NCBI RefSeq assembly: GCF_022458985.1
Contig: NC_061771.1
Location: 15,353,001-15,417,000 of the forward strand
Source of the DNA: Mugil cephalus
Lineage: Eukaryota; Chordata; Actinopteri; Mugiliformes; Mugilidae
DNA length: 64,000 nucleotides
Reading direction: 5' to 3'
The stretch's first letter is position 1. Every line of letters starts with the position of its first letter. A program made the translations under genes and the position numbers. The notes below the pieces were generated by a model. That model worked only from the letters and a program-made list of their open reading frames with translations. It was not told where the DNA came from and did not search any database. Shown in pieces: positions 11,301 through 20,694 of the stretch.

Positions 11301-13294
11301 CAAGGCCAACTCCATAGCTTGTCTCCATCTCCCCTTTACATCTCACAGAGGTACCCGGGATCCCAGCATCTTGTTTGGAACAAACTGCCGCGCGTCGTAA
11401 GCAGTGTTCCTTAGAGTTACAAAGCCTCTCCCTCTGGGTATTGAGAAGCAAAGATGGAGAGATTCCGCCTGTGCCGTCCTCTCTGTACTCTGCAATAACA
11501 AGTGCATTCTTCACCGACTTGTCTTCTCCTCTGGGACGAGCAGCAAGCCCAGGAAGTTGTTGTTCATGCCTCTGTTGATATCAACACCATGAATATGCTC
11601 GTCTCATATTTACACCCTCTTCAGTCGCTCGCTGTAACTGGATGGAAGGGTTGTTTAAGCAAATGCCTCCAGCTGAAGGAGTGAGACGTACAGTTCCATA
11701 TATTAAGCGCACACGTATCCTCCAGAATAACAATAGATAGCAGGTTGCTGGTGGGTCATTTCACAGGAATTTTGCTCAGGTTTTGTCCTACATACTGTAT
11801 CTGAGAATGCTGCTTCCATCCCAGACGATGGGAATGGAATTAAGTGGTGCTTAAAGAATGAAAATCTGAACACTGTTTATGGAAAAAGATGATGTGTTGA
11901 TGGGAGCTTGTGCCCAGCCACATCACCGATCACTCGGGGAAACGGTCTGGGGCGATGCTCCACAAGAACGTTATCTTCGTTAGAACGATCTGCTTCAGGA
12001 GAAATCTCTGGAGAGAACCTCAGAGGTCATGCCTCTTGACAAACCATCCCTGTGCGTCTTTGCTAGGTGCGCAGGGCTACGTCTACTCCACCTTCCTGAA
12101 GCAGTACAACCCTCTGAGGGACTCGCAGCGGGCAGGCCAGATGGCTAAAGAGCAGCAGCAGCAGCAGCCAGCTGCCATGGTGGAAGAGGACTTCGACGAC
12201 ATAAGCCTGTTTGTGTCGGGGAGCGGCAGCAGCAGCCTGCGCAGCTTCAACCTCAACACCACTGACAGCAACTCGAGCCTCGCTGGTGTACAGTGGGAGC
12301 TGGAGAGCAACGAAGAACTGGTGGACGTGGTGGAGACAGAGGCTCAGCAGGTGGGTGTTTATCATAACCGTTCTTGCACCATATGGGCATCACTTTAGAG
12401 GGTACAGATCTTCAGGGTCTAACACAATAGTTATGTTAAGACAAATGAATGCCCTTTCGAAGGTTTGTACCAAAAGCAAAGTTTTAGATTCTAAAAAAAA
12501 TAAGAGACAACGGAACAAATAACAAAAAAAAAAACACCTAGACATTATAATTATGATAATTAATAAAGACTTCACAAATCACGTAACTTTAAATGGGGTT
12601 TGGAGCCTGAAGCGTGTCCTCATTGAACAGGATTCACGTCTTATGGACTGGATCAGCAGAAGGCAGTGTCTGTCTAGCTCGCAATTAAAATGAAATGGGT
12701 TGAATAACAACGTGCGGAGGGTGACACTGCTGTCACCGCAGCATCCCTGGGTTTTATTTTCCTTGGCGCCATGTCTTCACTTCACTAGAACCAGCTCAGG
12801 CGGCTCTAATCTTCATCATATCATGACAGTAAAATGCATCCTGCCGACAAAGGACAGTCGATCACGACCAATGACAATTAGTCCTGGCGGGGAGCTTTTT
12901 GCTCAGGTTCAAAGCTGACAAACGGTGCCACCTTGTGGATTTACAGGAGGGTACACTTCAATATTATTTTATGGTGCCTTGGCTTTGGAGGTAAAAATGA
13001 AGAATTCGCACAAAAGGGCTTTTGTTCAGCACAAAAAAAAATTAACTAAACAAAGCTGTGCTGTGACAAATTTTCCTCTAATTCTATTTTGATGTGTGTG
13101 TGTTTCCACAGTTTTATGCTGTGTATGCATTTCAAGCCCGCTGTGACCAGGAGCTGACCCTGCGGGAGTACCAACATGTCCGCATCCTCCAGTTCTGTGA
13201 CCTGGGAGGCAATAAGGATTGGTGGTTAGCTGAGTCTAATGGACAAAAAGGATATGTGCCAGCCAACTACCTTGGCAGGATGTCCTATGCATAA
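2243..13294 (+). CDS. arhgef38: Rho guanine nucleotide exchange factor 38 (DH-BAR-SH3-SH3), 14 coding exons
   Basis: Exons: 2243-2465, 6001-6185, 7248-7365, 7467-7614, 7723-7740, 7827-8026, 8149-8282, 8609-8713, 8795-8914, 9652-10023, 10113-10250, 10763-10964, 12067-12350, 13112-13294. All junctions are GT-AG and the frame stays open, giving 809 residues. Seen: a basic N-terminus with the LERRRTDTIV and RRSQSDKTEY phrases, a DH (RhoGEF) domain at about 104-290 with the IIKPVQRIMKYPLLL signature near 242-256, a BAR-like region at about 300-525, a first SH3 near 609-670 and a C-terminal SH3 at 750-809 (AVYAFQA, DWWLAE, GYVPANYL). Family knowledge: the DH domain loads GTP onto Rho GTPases, BAR domains bind curved membrane and SH3 domains bind proline-rich partners. 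The layout matches ARHGEF38 (Tuba/DNMBP-like, without a PH domain). ARHGEF37 has the same architecture, but the ints12/gstcd neighbours and the N-terminus favour 38. Odd: an 18-nt microexon and a serine run inside the BAR region. Confidence 0.93.
5306..5332. repeat. (CA)n microsatellite
   Basis: About thirteen CA units in arhgef38 intron 1. Confidence 0.9.
6001..6185 (+). CDS. arhgef38: arhgef38 coding exon 2 (start of DH domain)
   Basis: Residues 75-136. The acceptor is ttctgtccag; the split codon gives Glu, then KMTPPD. Contains the first DH helix (conserved region 1): VIQELVQTEKDYLTDLEL and the REVVQPL that follows. The donor is gtaggt. Confidence 0.92.
6950..7140 (-). pseudogene. LINE reverse transcriptase scrap in arhgef38 intron 2
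   Basis: The minus strand at about 7103-7135 encodes FGVPQGSILGH, matching the conserved GVPQGSILGP motif of LINE reverse transcriptases, followed by stops. A very old fragment; limits are approximate. Confidence 0.5.
7248..7365 (+). CDS. arhgef38: arhgef38 coding exon 3 (DH)
   Basis: Residues 137-175 (VVDVDRLFTNMETV onward), inside the DH domain. Acceptor ttcttag, donor gtgagg; ends one base into the Gly codon completed by exon 4. Confidence 0.9.
7467..7614 (+). CDS. arhgef38: arhgef38 coding exon 4 (DH)
   Basis: Residues 176-224, including EVFIQAKAALEDVYKIYCYH and SLKSYEKEEEIKKHF, the DH helix containing conserved region 2. Acceptor ttgtag, donor gtgagt; the last codon is split two bases in. 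Confidence 0.91.
7723..7740 (+). CDS. arhgef38: arhgef38 coding exon 5, 18-nt microexon
   Basis: Only 18 bases, flanked by ctgtttcag and gtaagt. It encodes KIYDH plus parts of the codons on either side. Without it the conserved LKKIY-x-x-EGKPNLLD stretch would lose six residues, so it is needed to keep the DH domain intact. It is frame-preserving. Confidence 0.85.
7827..8026 (+). CDS. arhgef38: arhgef38 coding exon 6 (DH catalytic core)
   Basis: Residues 231-297. Carries GKPNLLDMGSLIIKPVQRIM and KYPLLLGEL, the conserved region 3 that contacts the GTPase in DH domains, then ININEFKRRKDI. Acceptor gcacag, donor gtagga. Confidence 0.94.
8149..8282 (+). CDS. arhgef38: arhgef38 coding exon 7 (DH-BAR junction)
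   Basis: Residues 298-342 (VMKYKRLEDEGTLRGKL, then LNKFNIHSIRKKGDRFAGYL). Acceptor actctcag, donor gtagaa. Matches the DH-BAR linker and first BAR helix in the family. Confidence 0.9.
8335..8521. mobile_element. 187-bp Tc1-derived MITE in arhgef38 intron 7
   Basis: Left end cacgcatcaggcataacatt and right end (reverse strand) caccaatcagccacaacatt form imperfect inverted repeats of about 28 bp. TA lies immediately outside both ends (8333-8334 and 8522-8523), the target duplication of Tc1/mariner elements. The interior is a severe deletion derivative of the family also seen at 26.6, 34.6, 47.6, 56.6 and 63.1 kb. Confidence 0.82.
8609..8713 (+). CDS. arhgef38: arhgef38 coding exon 8 (BAR)
   Basis: Residues 343-377 (VRDEVFDREEKLFRSLEKAV, then RQLVKNVHCYLQYTQ), a BAR helix. 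Acceptor gtctgcag, donor gtcagt. Confidence 0.9.
8795..8914 (+). CDS. arhgef38: arhgef38 coding exon 9 (BAR)
   Basis: Residues 378-417 (EMVSVAVQSVQDMENMVKDS, then a Ser/Asn-rich loop ending DPYKHF). Acceptor tgtgcag, donor gtaagt. This region is poorly conserved in the family. Confidence 0.88.
9246..9291. repeat. Perfect 18-bp inverted repeat (hairpin) in an arhgef38 intron
   Basis: Arms 9246-9263 (cgttgcctctaaccaaag) and 9274-9291 are exact reverse complements around a 10-nt loop. No transposon ends or target duplication are evident next to it, and the stem is too short for a typical miRNA precursor. Confidence 0.8.
9652..10023 (+). CDS. arhgef38: arhgef38 coding exon 10 (BAR, with serine run)
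   Basis: Residues 418-541. Contains APQKLIQKRYDKLLDYCSRL and YEALNALLVEELQRFN, typical of the BAR region of this family. Between them, residues 460-479 are a serine-rich insert that looks longer than in the mammalian protein. Acceptor ccctccag, donor gtgagt. Confidence 0.92.
10113..10250 (+). CDS. arhgef38: arhgef38 coding exon 11 (end of BAR)
   Basis: Residues 542-587 (APLSNIVEVQNSIMDELNNL, then FVKDNAQKLMERKVSFER). Acceptor cctttcag, donor gtaaga. Confidence 0.9.
10763..10964 (+). CDS. arhgef38: arhgef38 coding exon 12 (first SH3, part 1)
   Basis: Residues 588-654. LYQLKRKCNGCQEQDLSLLE and GELVALLEDTDPLGSSSRWL give the RT-loop and diverging strands of the first SH3. Acceptor ccttcag, donor gtaaga; ends one base into a Gly codon. 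Confidence 0.92.
10981..11006. repeat. (GT)n microsatellite
   Basis: Thirteen uninterrupted GT units just inside the intron after exon 12, starting about 16 nt beyond the donor. Confidence 0.9.
12067..12350 (+). CDS. arhgef38: arhgef38 coding exon 13 (first SH3, part 2, and linker)
   Basis: Residues 655-749. AQGYVYSTFLKQYNP completes the first SH3. The acidic and Ser-rich linker (EEDFDDISLFVSGSG, SNEELVDVVETEAQQ) follows and includes a Gln run from CAG codons. Acceptor tgctag, donor gtgggt. Confidence 0.91.
13112..13294 (+). CDS. arhgef38: arhgef38 coding exon 14 (C-terminal SH3, stop)
   Basis: Residues 750-809 and the TAA stop. A complete SH3: FYAVYAFQARCDQELTLREY (ALYDY-like start and RT loop), NKDWWLAE (ligand-binding Trp) and GYVPANYL (310 helix). 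Ends MSYA. Acceptor tttccacag. Confidence 0.95.
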   Translation, partial: FYAVYAFQARCDQELTLREYQHVRILQFCDLGGNKDWWLAESNGQKGYVPANYLGRMSYA

Positions 13295-13737
13295 ATACAG
13301 GGCCTCTGTCTACGCACAGGATTGAAACTCCCCCCCTCAAGAAAAGTGATCTTTTAGCATAAAAATGGTAGAAACTTTACTCTTTCATGTATCGCTGAAC
13401 CTGGATGTCCTACCTAAACTGCACTTTCCCTAAATATTTCTATCAGATGTTTCATACCAAAAGTGTTGTTGAATCCTCTTTGCCTTCGAAAGATCCCGAG
13501 AGCTGACCAATGGTACCGTGACCAATTATCTGTGACGAGCACTTTTTGTACCTCAGTGTTGTCGAGTTTATATTAATAATGAAGTGATTCAGTCATGAAG
13601 GAAAATTTATATGTGATTTAGAGATGAAGTATATGTTATATGTAAATGATTTATATGCAAAGTTTTATGTCTATTCTCTATCAGACCCGAAATGAAGAAA
13701 TCTATGTTATCGTTTATATTTTCTCAAGTACATTATG

Positions 13738-13743
13738 AATAAA
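13738..13743 (+). terminator. arhgef38 poly(A) signal
   Basis: Canonical AATAAA about 445 bases downstream of the stop, followed by a T/G-rich stretch (tctgtttgtctctgtg) that suits a downstream element. Confidence 0.7.
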
Positions 13744-14027
13744 TGTGACCTCTACGATTCTCTGTTTGTCTCTGTGACACTGCAATGCTCAACAAATGCT
13801 ACTTTGTACAGGCAGTTTGTAAGAAGATGATATTTAATGATGTTTCTTGATAAAAAGTGACACTTTTTTTTTACCCACTGGTTAGATTTGTTAGAACAGA
13901 ACGAGGCACACAGAGTCCAGCAGCAGCTTTCACACAAAGTAAAATTCAAGTATTCGACTGGATGGTGTTACTCCGTGTACAGATGCTCATCAACTACAAA
14001 CATATTGCTCTGGCACTGTTAAATGGT

Positions 14028-14033
14028 TTTATT
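14028..14033 (-). terminator. ints12 poly(A) signal
   Basis: AATAAA on the minus strand about 50 bases after the TGA stop; implies a very short 3' UTR. A more distal site cannot be excluded. Confidence 0.55.
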
Positions 14034-14081
14034 TTCTACTCACTTACACTCCCCCTCCTCTTCGTTTCTCTCTACCTGCAC

Positions 14082-14636
14082 TCATTTCTTCAGTTTCTTC
14101 TGAGCCGCTTTCTTCTTCACCAGCTGTAATCGTTTCATGGCGTTAAGCTGAGACTCTTGAGACGTTGGCGCTTTGTCCCCCGGTGCAGCCTTTGACCCGT
14201 TCCCATTGTTCCCGTTACCTCCTCCCCCGTTATTGCCTCCGTTCCCTGCAGCGCTCGTGCTGCCTGGGGAGCCAGCCCCCGATGAAGCAGACACTTTCCC
14301 TTGGCTTTCACCGCTCGATGACCGGTTCAGCGGCTGCTTACCAAGAGTCAGAGGCGGAGGAGCTTTCGGGTTCGCCTGGCTGGAGCCGTTCCCATTGCCG
14401 CTCCCAGCTATCTTTGCCCCACCGAGTCCTGACTTGGCTCCAGCCAGCCCAGACAAACCAACAGGTTTCTGACCAGAGGGAGCCGTCTTGTTGTTCCCAC
14501 TTGGGCCTGAAGAACCCAGTTTGGAGCTGGCGGGAAGAGTTGAGCTCGTTTTGGCGCCGAACGCGGCCCAGCCTGTGAGGCCGCTGCCAGAGGAGGTGGA
14601 ACTGCTGCCAGTGGGATTGGCTGACGTCGTGGGAGG
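14082..14636 (-). CDS. ints12: ints12 last coding exon (low-complexity tail)
   Basis: Residues 268-451 and TGA. Rich in Ser, Gly, Asn and Pro ([32 protein letters not shown], then a Gly-Asn tract) and ending in the conserved basic C-terminus. GC-rich relative to its surroundings. Acceptor on the minus strand is tttcatacag. Confidence 0.92.
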   Translation of the reverse strand, partial: PPTTSANPTGSSSTSSGSGLTGWAAFGAKTSSTLPASSKLGSSGPSGNNKTAPSGQKPVGLSGLAGAKSGLGGAKIAGSGNGNGSSQANPKAPPPLTLGKQPLNRSSSGESQGKVSASSGAGSPGSTSAAGNGGNNGGGGNGNNGNGSKAAPGDKAPTSQESQLNAMKRLQLVKKKAAQKKLKK

Positions 14637-17600
14637 CTGTATGAAATGAAAAAGCAGTAAGTATTGCTATCAGAGTGCAGCTATGCTGTGATAGCATGTT
14701 TTGATTTTGAGAAAGACACCAGTGTGTATGTGGTTTAACACGTAGACTGTATATAAATATGGACAACGTGCCCCCACTTCGTTGCACTGGCCAAACTGAC
14801 GCTTTTTTCCAGGGGATACAAGTTGCAAGGAGCCAGAGTCTGAGCAGTACGGTCTGAAAGTGGAGCAACGAGGAGCCGCGATATCGATGACGTTTAATCA
14901 ATACTACACTACTGTTCTACCTCCACCAGTTACAAAGAAATGTGGGATTATACCCTCAAACTCATTTTATTTGTATAACTCTAACCGTCCCATGGGACTG
15001 CTTGGCATGTGGGAGTGGTTGGCATTGCAACTGGTGGTCACCAATAAGTCACATCCTGTTTCTATATCGTAAAATAACCAACGGAAAAGGAAAATTATCC
15101 ATTTTACCATTAACTAAAGGTCCAGTGTTATGGACTTAGTGGCACTGAGACAAGTGAAAGACCTTGTATGAAACCAATGTTCTGCTTCTCAGTTCTTGGC
15201 TACATGTTACCTCTAGCAGAAGTGCAACATTTTCTGGAATAGCAACTGTTTGCTGTATATGGTAGATAATAAAGGGGGCGCATTCTAGTTATAGGTAATG
15301 AATACGTAACTCTAAATAGTACCGTCTATTTTTTTATAGATTCCTCTAAAGTACCAATCGCTGTCTTGTGAACCTATGCATCTCAACAGCACCAGTTTCA
15401 TACTCCACCCACGCCCCAAAAAGATGCTTTAAACCTGGCCTTCCCCAGCTCTTAAGCAAGTTCTCTCTTGACATTGCTTTACCGAGTAAAGCCTACAAAC
15501 GTCTGATAGAGTTAAGCAGCTTTCTGTATTAAGCCTTCTAAAAGTAGATTTTCTTCAGACAACTAAGCGTTGAACTTCTTTTCCATTTCGTTTGTTTGTA
15601 TCCTCAGGTTTAAAACTCACCAGTTCATGATGCTGTCATAGTCCTGATTTTTATTCAAATGCATTTAGCATGTAGTTTATGCCGGGGACCAATATTTGTG
15701 TCAAAATTCCCAGAACTGTGTTTGCGAACAGGAAAAGAAGCCGATTTACAACTTCAAGAAAAGAAATCCACCTCTAGATAGATCATAAATGAATATTTCA
15801 GTGTATTACTTGTACTTTAGTAGGAGTTATTTAATTGGGCTTATATTTAGGTGGACCTACCTTCACTCTCTTTGCAATAAGTCAATCACAGCCTACAAGA
15901 ATCCTGGGTTGGTTCTATGGGTTCTGCCTTTTCCCTTTCAACCTAAATGCGCCTGTACATGTGTTAGCAAAGTTAACTGGTCACTGGCTTTAAAATGAAA
16001 AGACCCCAAAAACAGAATAAGCATAAGCACCACATAGAGCTTTGCTTCAGATTTATATCAATTCAGAGTAGAGAGCTAGGTATAAAAGGATATACAATCA
16101 TTTATCTATATGCAGGAAAAACACCTTTAGTTCTGGCGTCTTACATACCATGTAATAATCTTTCAACACAGTTAAATACAACCTAGAGAGCGCCTTGACT
16201 TGGTGCTTTCTTCAACATTACTTTCACGGGAAACTTTGACTCCTGATGCCAAGCACTGCAAAGCAACATGTCAAAATAACTTTGGGGTGAACTCCACGCT
16301 CTGATAAGTTCAGAACACATTCCCTCTGGAGAAATGAAGATGTATCGGAACACAATCTGAGCAGCAGACGTCAGTGGTCTGAATCTTAAAAACACATTTA
16401 AACTCAATTCGCCTGCAAAGATTTATGCAGACTGCCTTCTGCAACAGTTCTGCACATCAAGACCAACTCCTCTCCTCTCACTTGCTGTCCAGAATCTGAG
16501 GTTATATGTGACTTGGGCATGGCAAAGAGGCACATACGCAGTAATCATCAAAATTTTGCTAACCAGCCGTAATGAGTCAACACATACCTTCACTTCTGTT
16601 CTTTTGAAGGCTTGGAAGGTGCTCGTTGTGTCAGTTTTGGGTTTGAGCTCAGTCTTTTTCACCAACGTGTCTTTTACAACAGGCGCTGATGAGGATGATG
16701 CAGGGGACGGCTTCTGTGGAGGTTTCTGGGCCTTGAGGATAAAGAACGACAGTTACACACAACAACAAATGTGGACTGATCAGTCACAAAGTAAATGGAG
16801 ATGCAAATACCAGCAGATAACAAATTCTTCCTTACCATACGTTTCATTTGCCTGGTGCAACGCGCACAATACCACACAAGCCTTGGGTCATTTACTTCTT
16901 TATCTGTCACCTGGGGCTTGTGACAGTCCTGGTGATACAGGTTATGGCACTCCTGGCACTCCACCAACTGGTTTCCCATGGTAACTGTCATTTGTCTTAG
17001 GGAATGAAAACAGGAAAGTGAACGGTCTAGGCCTGAATACAGAGTAAAATGAAAACACATAATCTGACAGGAATATAAACCTCACACTATTCATGAACTA
17101 TTGACATGTACCTGCAACACACACAAGCCAGGCCCATTTCCATGGCAAAGTCATCTGCATTAGTTTCATCATAATCGTTGATGTTTGGCAGGAGGTCTTT
17201 GCTCGTCTGAACAGTAATCGGAGAAGAACGATTCTCCTGTTTCTCCAAACGAGGCTTTTTCGGTGGATCCACATCACTCAAGTCCACCCGGACCTGTTTT
17301 TCGGCAAAACAGAAACAACACTGTTAATTTTTATCAACTTTATCGTTACACTAATAGTTACACATGGAAATGTGCAGCTTGCAATAAAAGGAAATGTCTG
17401 AACTCTAGCCCATGGATCTGCTTAGTCTGCCTTGACTTAGAGTGCAGCTCTGGAATACAGAGCTGGAGGCTTGAAATAAAAAGACTTGCGCTACATTTCC
17501 AAATGTCTTGACTGTAATTCTGCAATTATAGATGTGCAATGAATTTCGCATGTAAATTAGAAGAACTTTCACAACTGCATTTCTTCAAAAAGGAAACGCT

Positions 17601-18964
17601 TATTCGTGGGTAGCAATTCTGGGCTACAACACAGATGACAAAATATATGCAGTAAAGCTCAAGATGACCTCAGCCCCACTTGCTTTGTGTGTGCAGTCCT
17701 GAATTAATTTCAGTTCATTGTTTTGCTCCACAGTCTAGAAAGAAGTGTCTGTTAGCAAATCAGCAACAAAGGGTTTTGCAGTCAACAACATCCCGAAGTC
17801 TTCTTCACATAGACATCACTGAATACTGGGTGTATTCACTATCTTTTGCTTTCTGCTTTTTTTTTTTTTTAAACCAGCTACATTATTCCATCTTTCAACA
17901 CACTGTAGAATACTATTAATTGCTATGCTATTGGAATAGACTGCTGAATTGCAGACTGTTTTTAAACAGTCTACACATATCTGCACCAAACAGCATGTAG
18001 CTCACCAACTGTGTGTTCTCAGCATATGTATTCAGGCCAAGAATATAAATGTCATTGTTGCAAAGCATTACTTTCTACTGTGTTTTTATTAGTCACAACA
18101 TCAGTGTTAACTTGACTTCCATGACACAATAGTCAACTTTAAAAAATCTGAACTCGTGCAACCCCCACTGTATCCCTTCCTTTCTGGTTTGGAGGCACCA
18201 CCACAAGGGTTTGTATCATGCGATCAGAAAGAGTTTTATCTGCATTAAGCAAAAACGTTCCTCGTTAAAGAACTGCGCTCCTGAGTTGACAAGTTTTTAT
18301 CTTAATTCATTCATTAATTCATTCAGTTGTTAATTCTGACAAACCAGCAACATTTCACATCTCTTGTGAATTCCATTACAATCTTCTCTGCTGACTTGGT
18401 CACCTCACTTCTCCACGTCCGTATAAATTCCAACTCTCAGAGATGTACGAGCTCTTTTGTGTGTACCACTGAAACGGCACACAGCTGTCGAACACACGCT
18501 GTGCCACTAAATGATTCAAAATGAATCCAGTACCTTTTCAGAAGGCCTCTTCTCAACTTCTTTCTTGCTCTTCTCCGAGGTGGATTTGCTGCTTCCACTG
18601 CTGCTGCTGGAGGACGAGGAACTCGAGGAGGATTTGGAGTCTTGCTTACTTAAGCTCAGCTTTGACACAGAACCCTTTGACACCTCCATATCCTGAAGAT
18701 GTAAATATATCATTAAGTATATTAGCATGTAGTAGCGTATAAATGACTCAACAATGGAAAATGAGAAAGAATTTAACAATAATGAACTTAATAAAGAGTG
18801 TAAATTACTTTCTGTAATGAACGGTAGGATGAGTCACTTCCTCTTGAAAGGGACTCATCCAGCAGAGCTTTTAGTTTCTCAGCCGAGTCTTTACTCTTGG
18901 AGTGTAAATAACTCAGCCCCTTGAGAAAAATGGGATCCAACTCCAAACTGACGGGTCCAGCCAT
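14082..18964 (-). CDS. ints12: Integrator complex subunit 12 (PHD finger), six coding exons
   Basis: Exons in transcript order: 18964-18809, 18692-18534, 17293-17112, 16995-16836, 16731-16588, 14636-14082. GT-AG junctions keep one frame of 451 residues, close to the human length of about 460. Seen: N-terminal [20 protein letters not shown] helix, a 12-serine tract (73-84), a Lys-rich [20 protein letters not shown] segment, a C4HC3 PHD zinc finger (C162, C165, C179, C182, H187, C190, C209, C212), a Ser/Gly/Asn-rich low-complexity tail and a C-terminus ending [20 protein letters not shown] plus LKK. Known role: a subunit of nuclear Integrator, which binds RNA polymerase II and cleaves snRNA and other nascent transcripts. 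Context: convergent with arhgef38 and divergent from gstcd, as in mammals. Odd: an extra Cys (164) within the first CxxC of the finger. Confidence 0.95.
16588..16731 (-). CDS. ints12: ints12 coding exon 5
   Basis: Residues 220-267: [20 protein letters not shown] followed by a Lys/Thr-rich stretch ending [11 protein letters not shown], which is conserved in INTS12. Donor gtatgt. Confidence 0.88.
16836..16995 (-). CDS. ints12: ints12 coding exon 4 (main part of PHD finger)
   Basis: Residues 166-219. Contains [20 protein letters not shown] and [18 protein letters not shown], giving six of the eight zinc ligands of the C4HC3 finger. Nearly identical to the mammalian protein as I know it. Donor gtaagg. 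Confidence 0.95.
17112..17293 (-). CDS. ints12: ints12 coding exon 3 (start of PHD finger)
   Basis: Residues 106-165. [36 protein letters not shown], then GLACVCC with the first two zinc ligands. The reading frame requires use of the acceptor before gtccgg rather than the internal ATG at 17287. Donor gtacat. Confidence 0.93.
18534..18692 (-). CDS. ints12: ints12 coding exon 2 (serine tract)
   Basis: Residues 53-105: [20 protein letters not shown], then twelve Ser, then a Lys/Ser/Glu-rich run ending KRPSEK. Frame-preserving; donor gtactg. Confidence 0.9.
18809..18964 (-). CDS. ints12: ints12 first coding exon
   Basis: Residues 1-52, from [20 protein letters not shown] to SYRSLQK. Eight bases of 5' UTR (18965-18972) precede the ATG after a minus-strand acceptor ttctcag, so an upstream non-coding exon is expected. 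Donor gtaatt. Confidence 0.93.
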
Positions 18965-19121
18965 GACTTAAACTGAGAATCAAAATAAAAAATAATGTTA
19001 GTAGTCTGGGCTTTGTTTAGACAATCAGACAAAAACAAGCAATGGTAGTCACTTACATCGATCCAAATTCTAAAATAATTTATATAACATATATATGCAG
19101 CACTCAATTAAAGTTTATTAT

Positions 19122-19144
19122 ACACACACACACACACACACACA
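19122..19144. repeat. (CA)n microsatellite
   Basis: About eleven CA units followed by a short TA run, within the ints12 5' UTR intron. Confidence 0.9.
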
Positions 19145-19682
19145 TATATATTTTTTCCTGAATGTGCAGTCTCCAGGAGTCAGACAGGTTACTTGAAGCA
19201 TGGTGTTCAGACAAAGCCATGTCTTGTGGTATTAACATTAATTTTAAATAAAGAAACACTTTATCCCTTCGCGAGAAAGCTCTAAATATTCAACGAGGTC
19301 CCTCTCCCTCTTAAAACCTGGCCACTTATATGACTTAGAAGATAAATAATATACAAAAGGGGCCATCCAAAACACATTACAACGTAAAATAATTAGGAAT
19401 TTGATATAGTTTAGTGTAAAATGAATGTACACCTATGCTAATCTTTATTTTTTCCCAAAAAAATATTTAATATTAACTTATACCAGTAGGTTGAGGTCAG
19501 ACTTTATTTTTTAATATTTACTATAAAGAGATGGACGATGACTTGATTTGGTTGCTGTGTAACGTTTTTAGCCCAGACCAGGAACACAGGGCACAGTGAG
19601 AGCTGAAGTTACCTTCACCCTCAGTAGCGAGACATCCGTCCAAAATGACAATATTATATAGTTTCACTCTCATTACGTTACC

Positions 19683-20131
19683 TGCCAGTCTGCTCCTCGC
19701 AAAGGCCTGTCCCTTAACCCGGTATTTTCGTCCTGACGATTCGGTAACACTTCCTACAAAGAAGCAGAGAAATGAACCGACGCGTTTCCTTCGCCGTACA
19801 ACCTGTGTAACCGTCAAATATGTCCGGAGTCTGCCCTCGAGGAACCTTCTAGAGAGACTTTTTTCTTCCTCAAGTCAGCAATATAATATCCTCTGCGTTT
19901 AATATTTAGCTAAAATGCCATATATATTCCAGCGACACGCCCAAATGGATGTGGCAGTTCAACCGTTCAAACTAAATTTTAATATTATTTAATTGTAAGC
20001 AGACACCGGATGGCGCTGTGGGGCTATGTCAGCTGTAGCACTGGGAGAAGAAGAAGCAGCAGCACCGTGACTGTGTACCATAACAACGTGGGTTTGTTGA
20101 GGTCGCCGGTGTTTGGATTTATCTACTTTCA
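19683..20131. promoter_or_regulatory. Shared ints12/gstcd head-to-head promoter and first non-coding exons
   Basis: On the minus strand a donor (ctggcag followed by gtaacg) at 19682 is the likely end of a non-coding ints12 exon. On the plus strand a donor (ctttca followed by gtaagt) at 20131 matches an acceptor at 20260, just upstream of the gstcd ATG. The two genes therefore appear to start in opposite directions within a few hundred bases. GAAccTTCtaGA at 19842-19853 resembles a heat-shock element but is short. Transcript ends are inferred, not observed. Confidence 0.5.
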
Positions 20132-20277
20132 GTAAGTATGTGATTTTTTTGTGCATAATCCAGCTGGTATTTTGACTTGCAGAATCCATGCTGGACACAC
20201 CGACACATTTCTAAAGGTAACTATTAACATGTTCGATCCTGCATCCTGTTTTTCCACCAGAGTCCACCTCGTTTACA

Positions 20278-20694
20278 ATGAAAGACACTGAGGTAAAGCA
20301 GGAGCATCCCTCCCTCTATTTAGAAGTTAGCTCTGAAAGCGGGGAGCCGCGTCTTCCTCTGCACACGTCCATCGTCCTGTTTCTGCTGTCCTACTGCGAG
20401 TGCAAGACTTTCAAAGTTTTCCTGGTCTTCAAGAAACCTGCCAGCTGCGAGTCACTGAGGAGTCAGCTGCCCGCCTCCCTGAGTGTCTCTGACATCCAGG
20501 TGGAGGGTTTGCCACAGCTGGTGAAGGCCTGCCGCCTCCCTGCTGTTTTGGATGAGACTGGACGGCTCTGCAGGGCAGGACTGGCCGTGGTCCTCAGACA
20601 TATCATTAACACAACCATCGAGGCAGACCCTACCAGGAAGGATGTACTGGCACTGCTTGGTTTCAAGAAGACATGTCTGAAAGCCTGTGCTGAG
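20278..20694 (+). CDS. gstcd: gstcd coding exon 1 (start codon)
   Basis: Residues 1-139. ATG in context acaATGa, 17 bases after the acceptor at 20259-20260. Contains LHTSIVLFLLSYCECKTFKV and ends ALLGFKKTCLKACAE. Donor gttagt. Confidence 0.9.

Larger units (their letters stand above)
13295..14081. other. Convergent arhgef38 and ints12 3' ends
   Basis: Holds the arhgef38 3' UTR, with an AATAAA poly(A) signal at 13738-13743, and the short ints12 3' UTR, with AATAAA on the minus strand at 14028-14033, about 50 bases past its stop. The predicted 3' ends are less than 300 bp apart. No coding sequence was seen between them. Confidence 0.7.

Noticed and set aside
14165..14578. Plus-strand frames across the last ints12 exon
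   Set aside because: Shadow frames of a GC-rich coding exon on the other strand; they match nothing.
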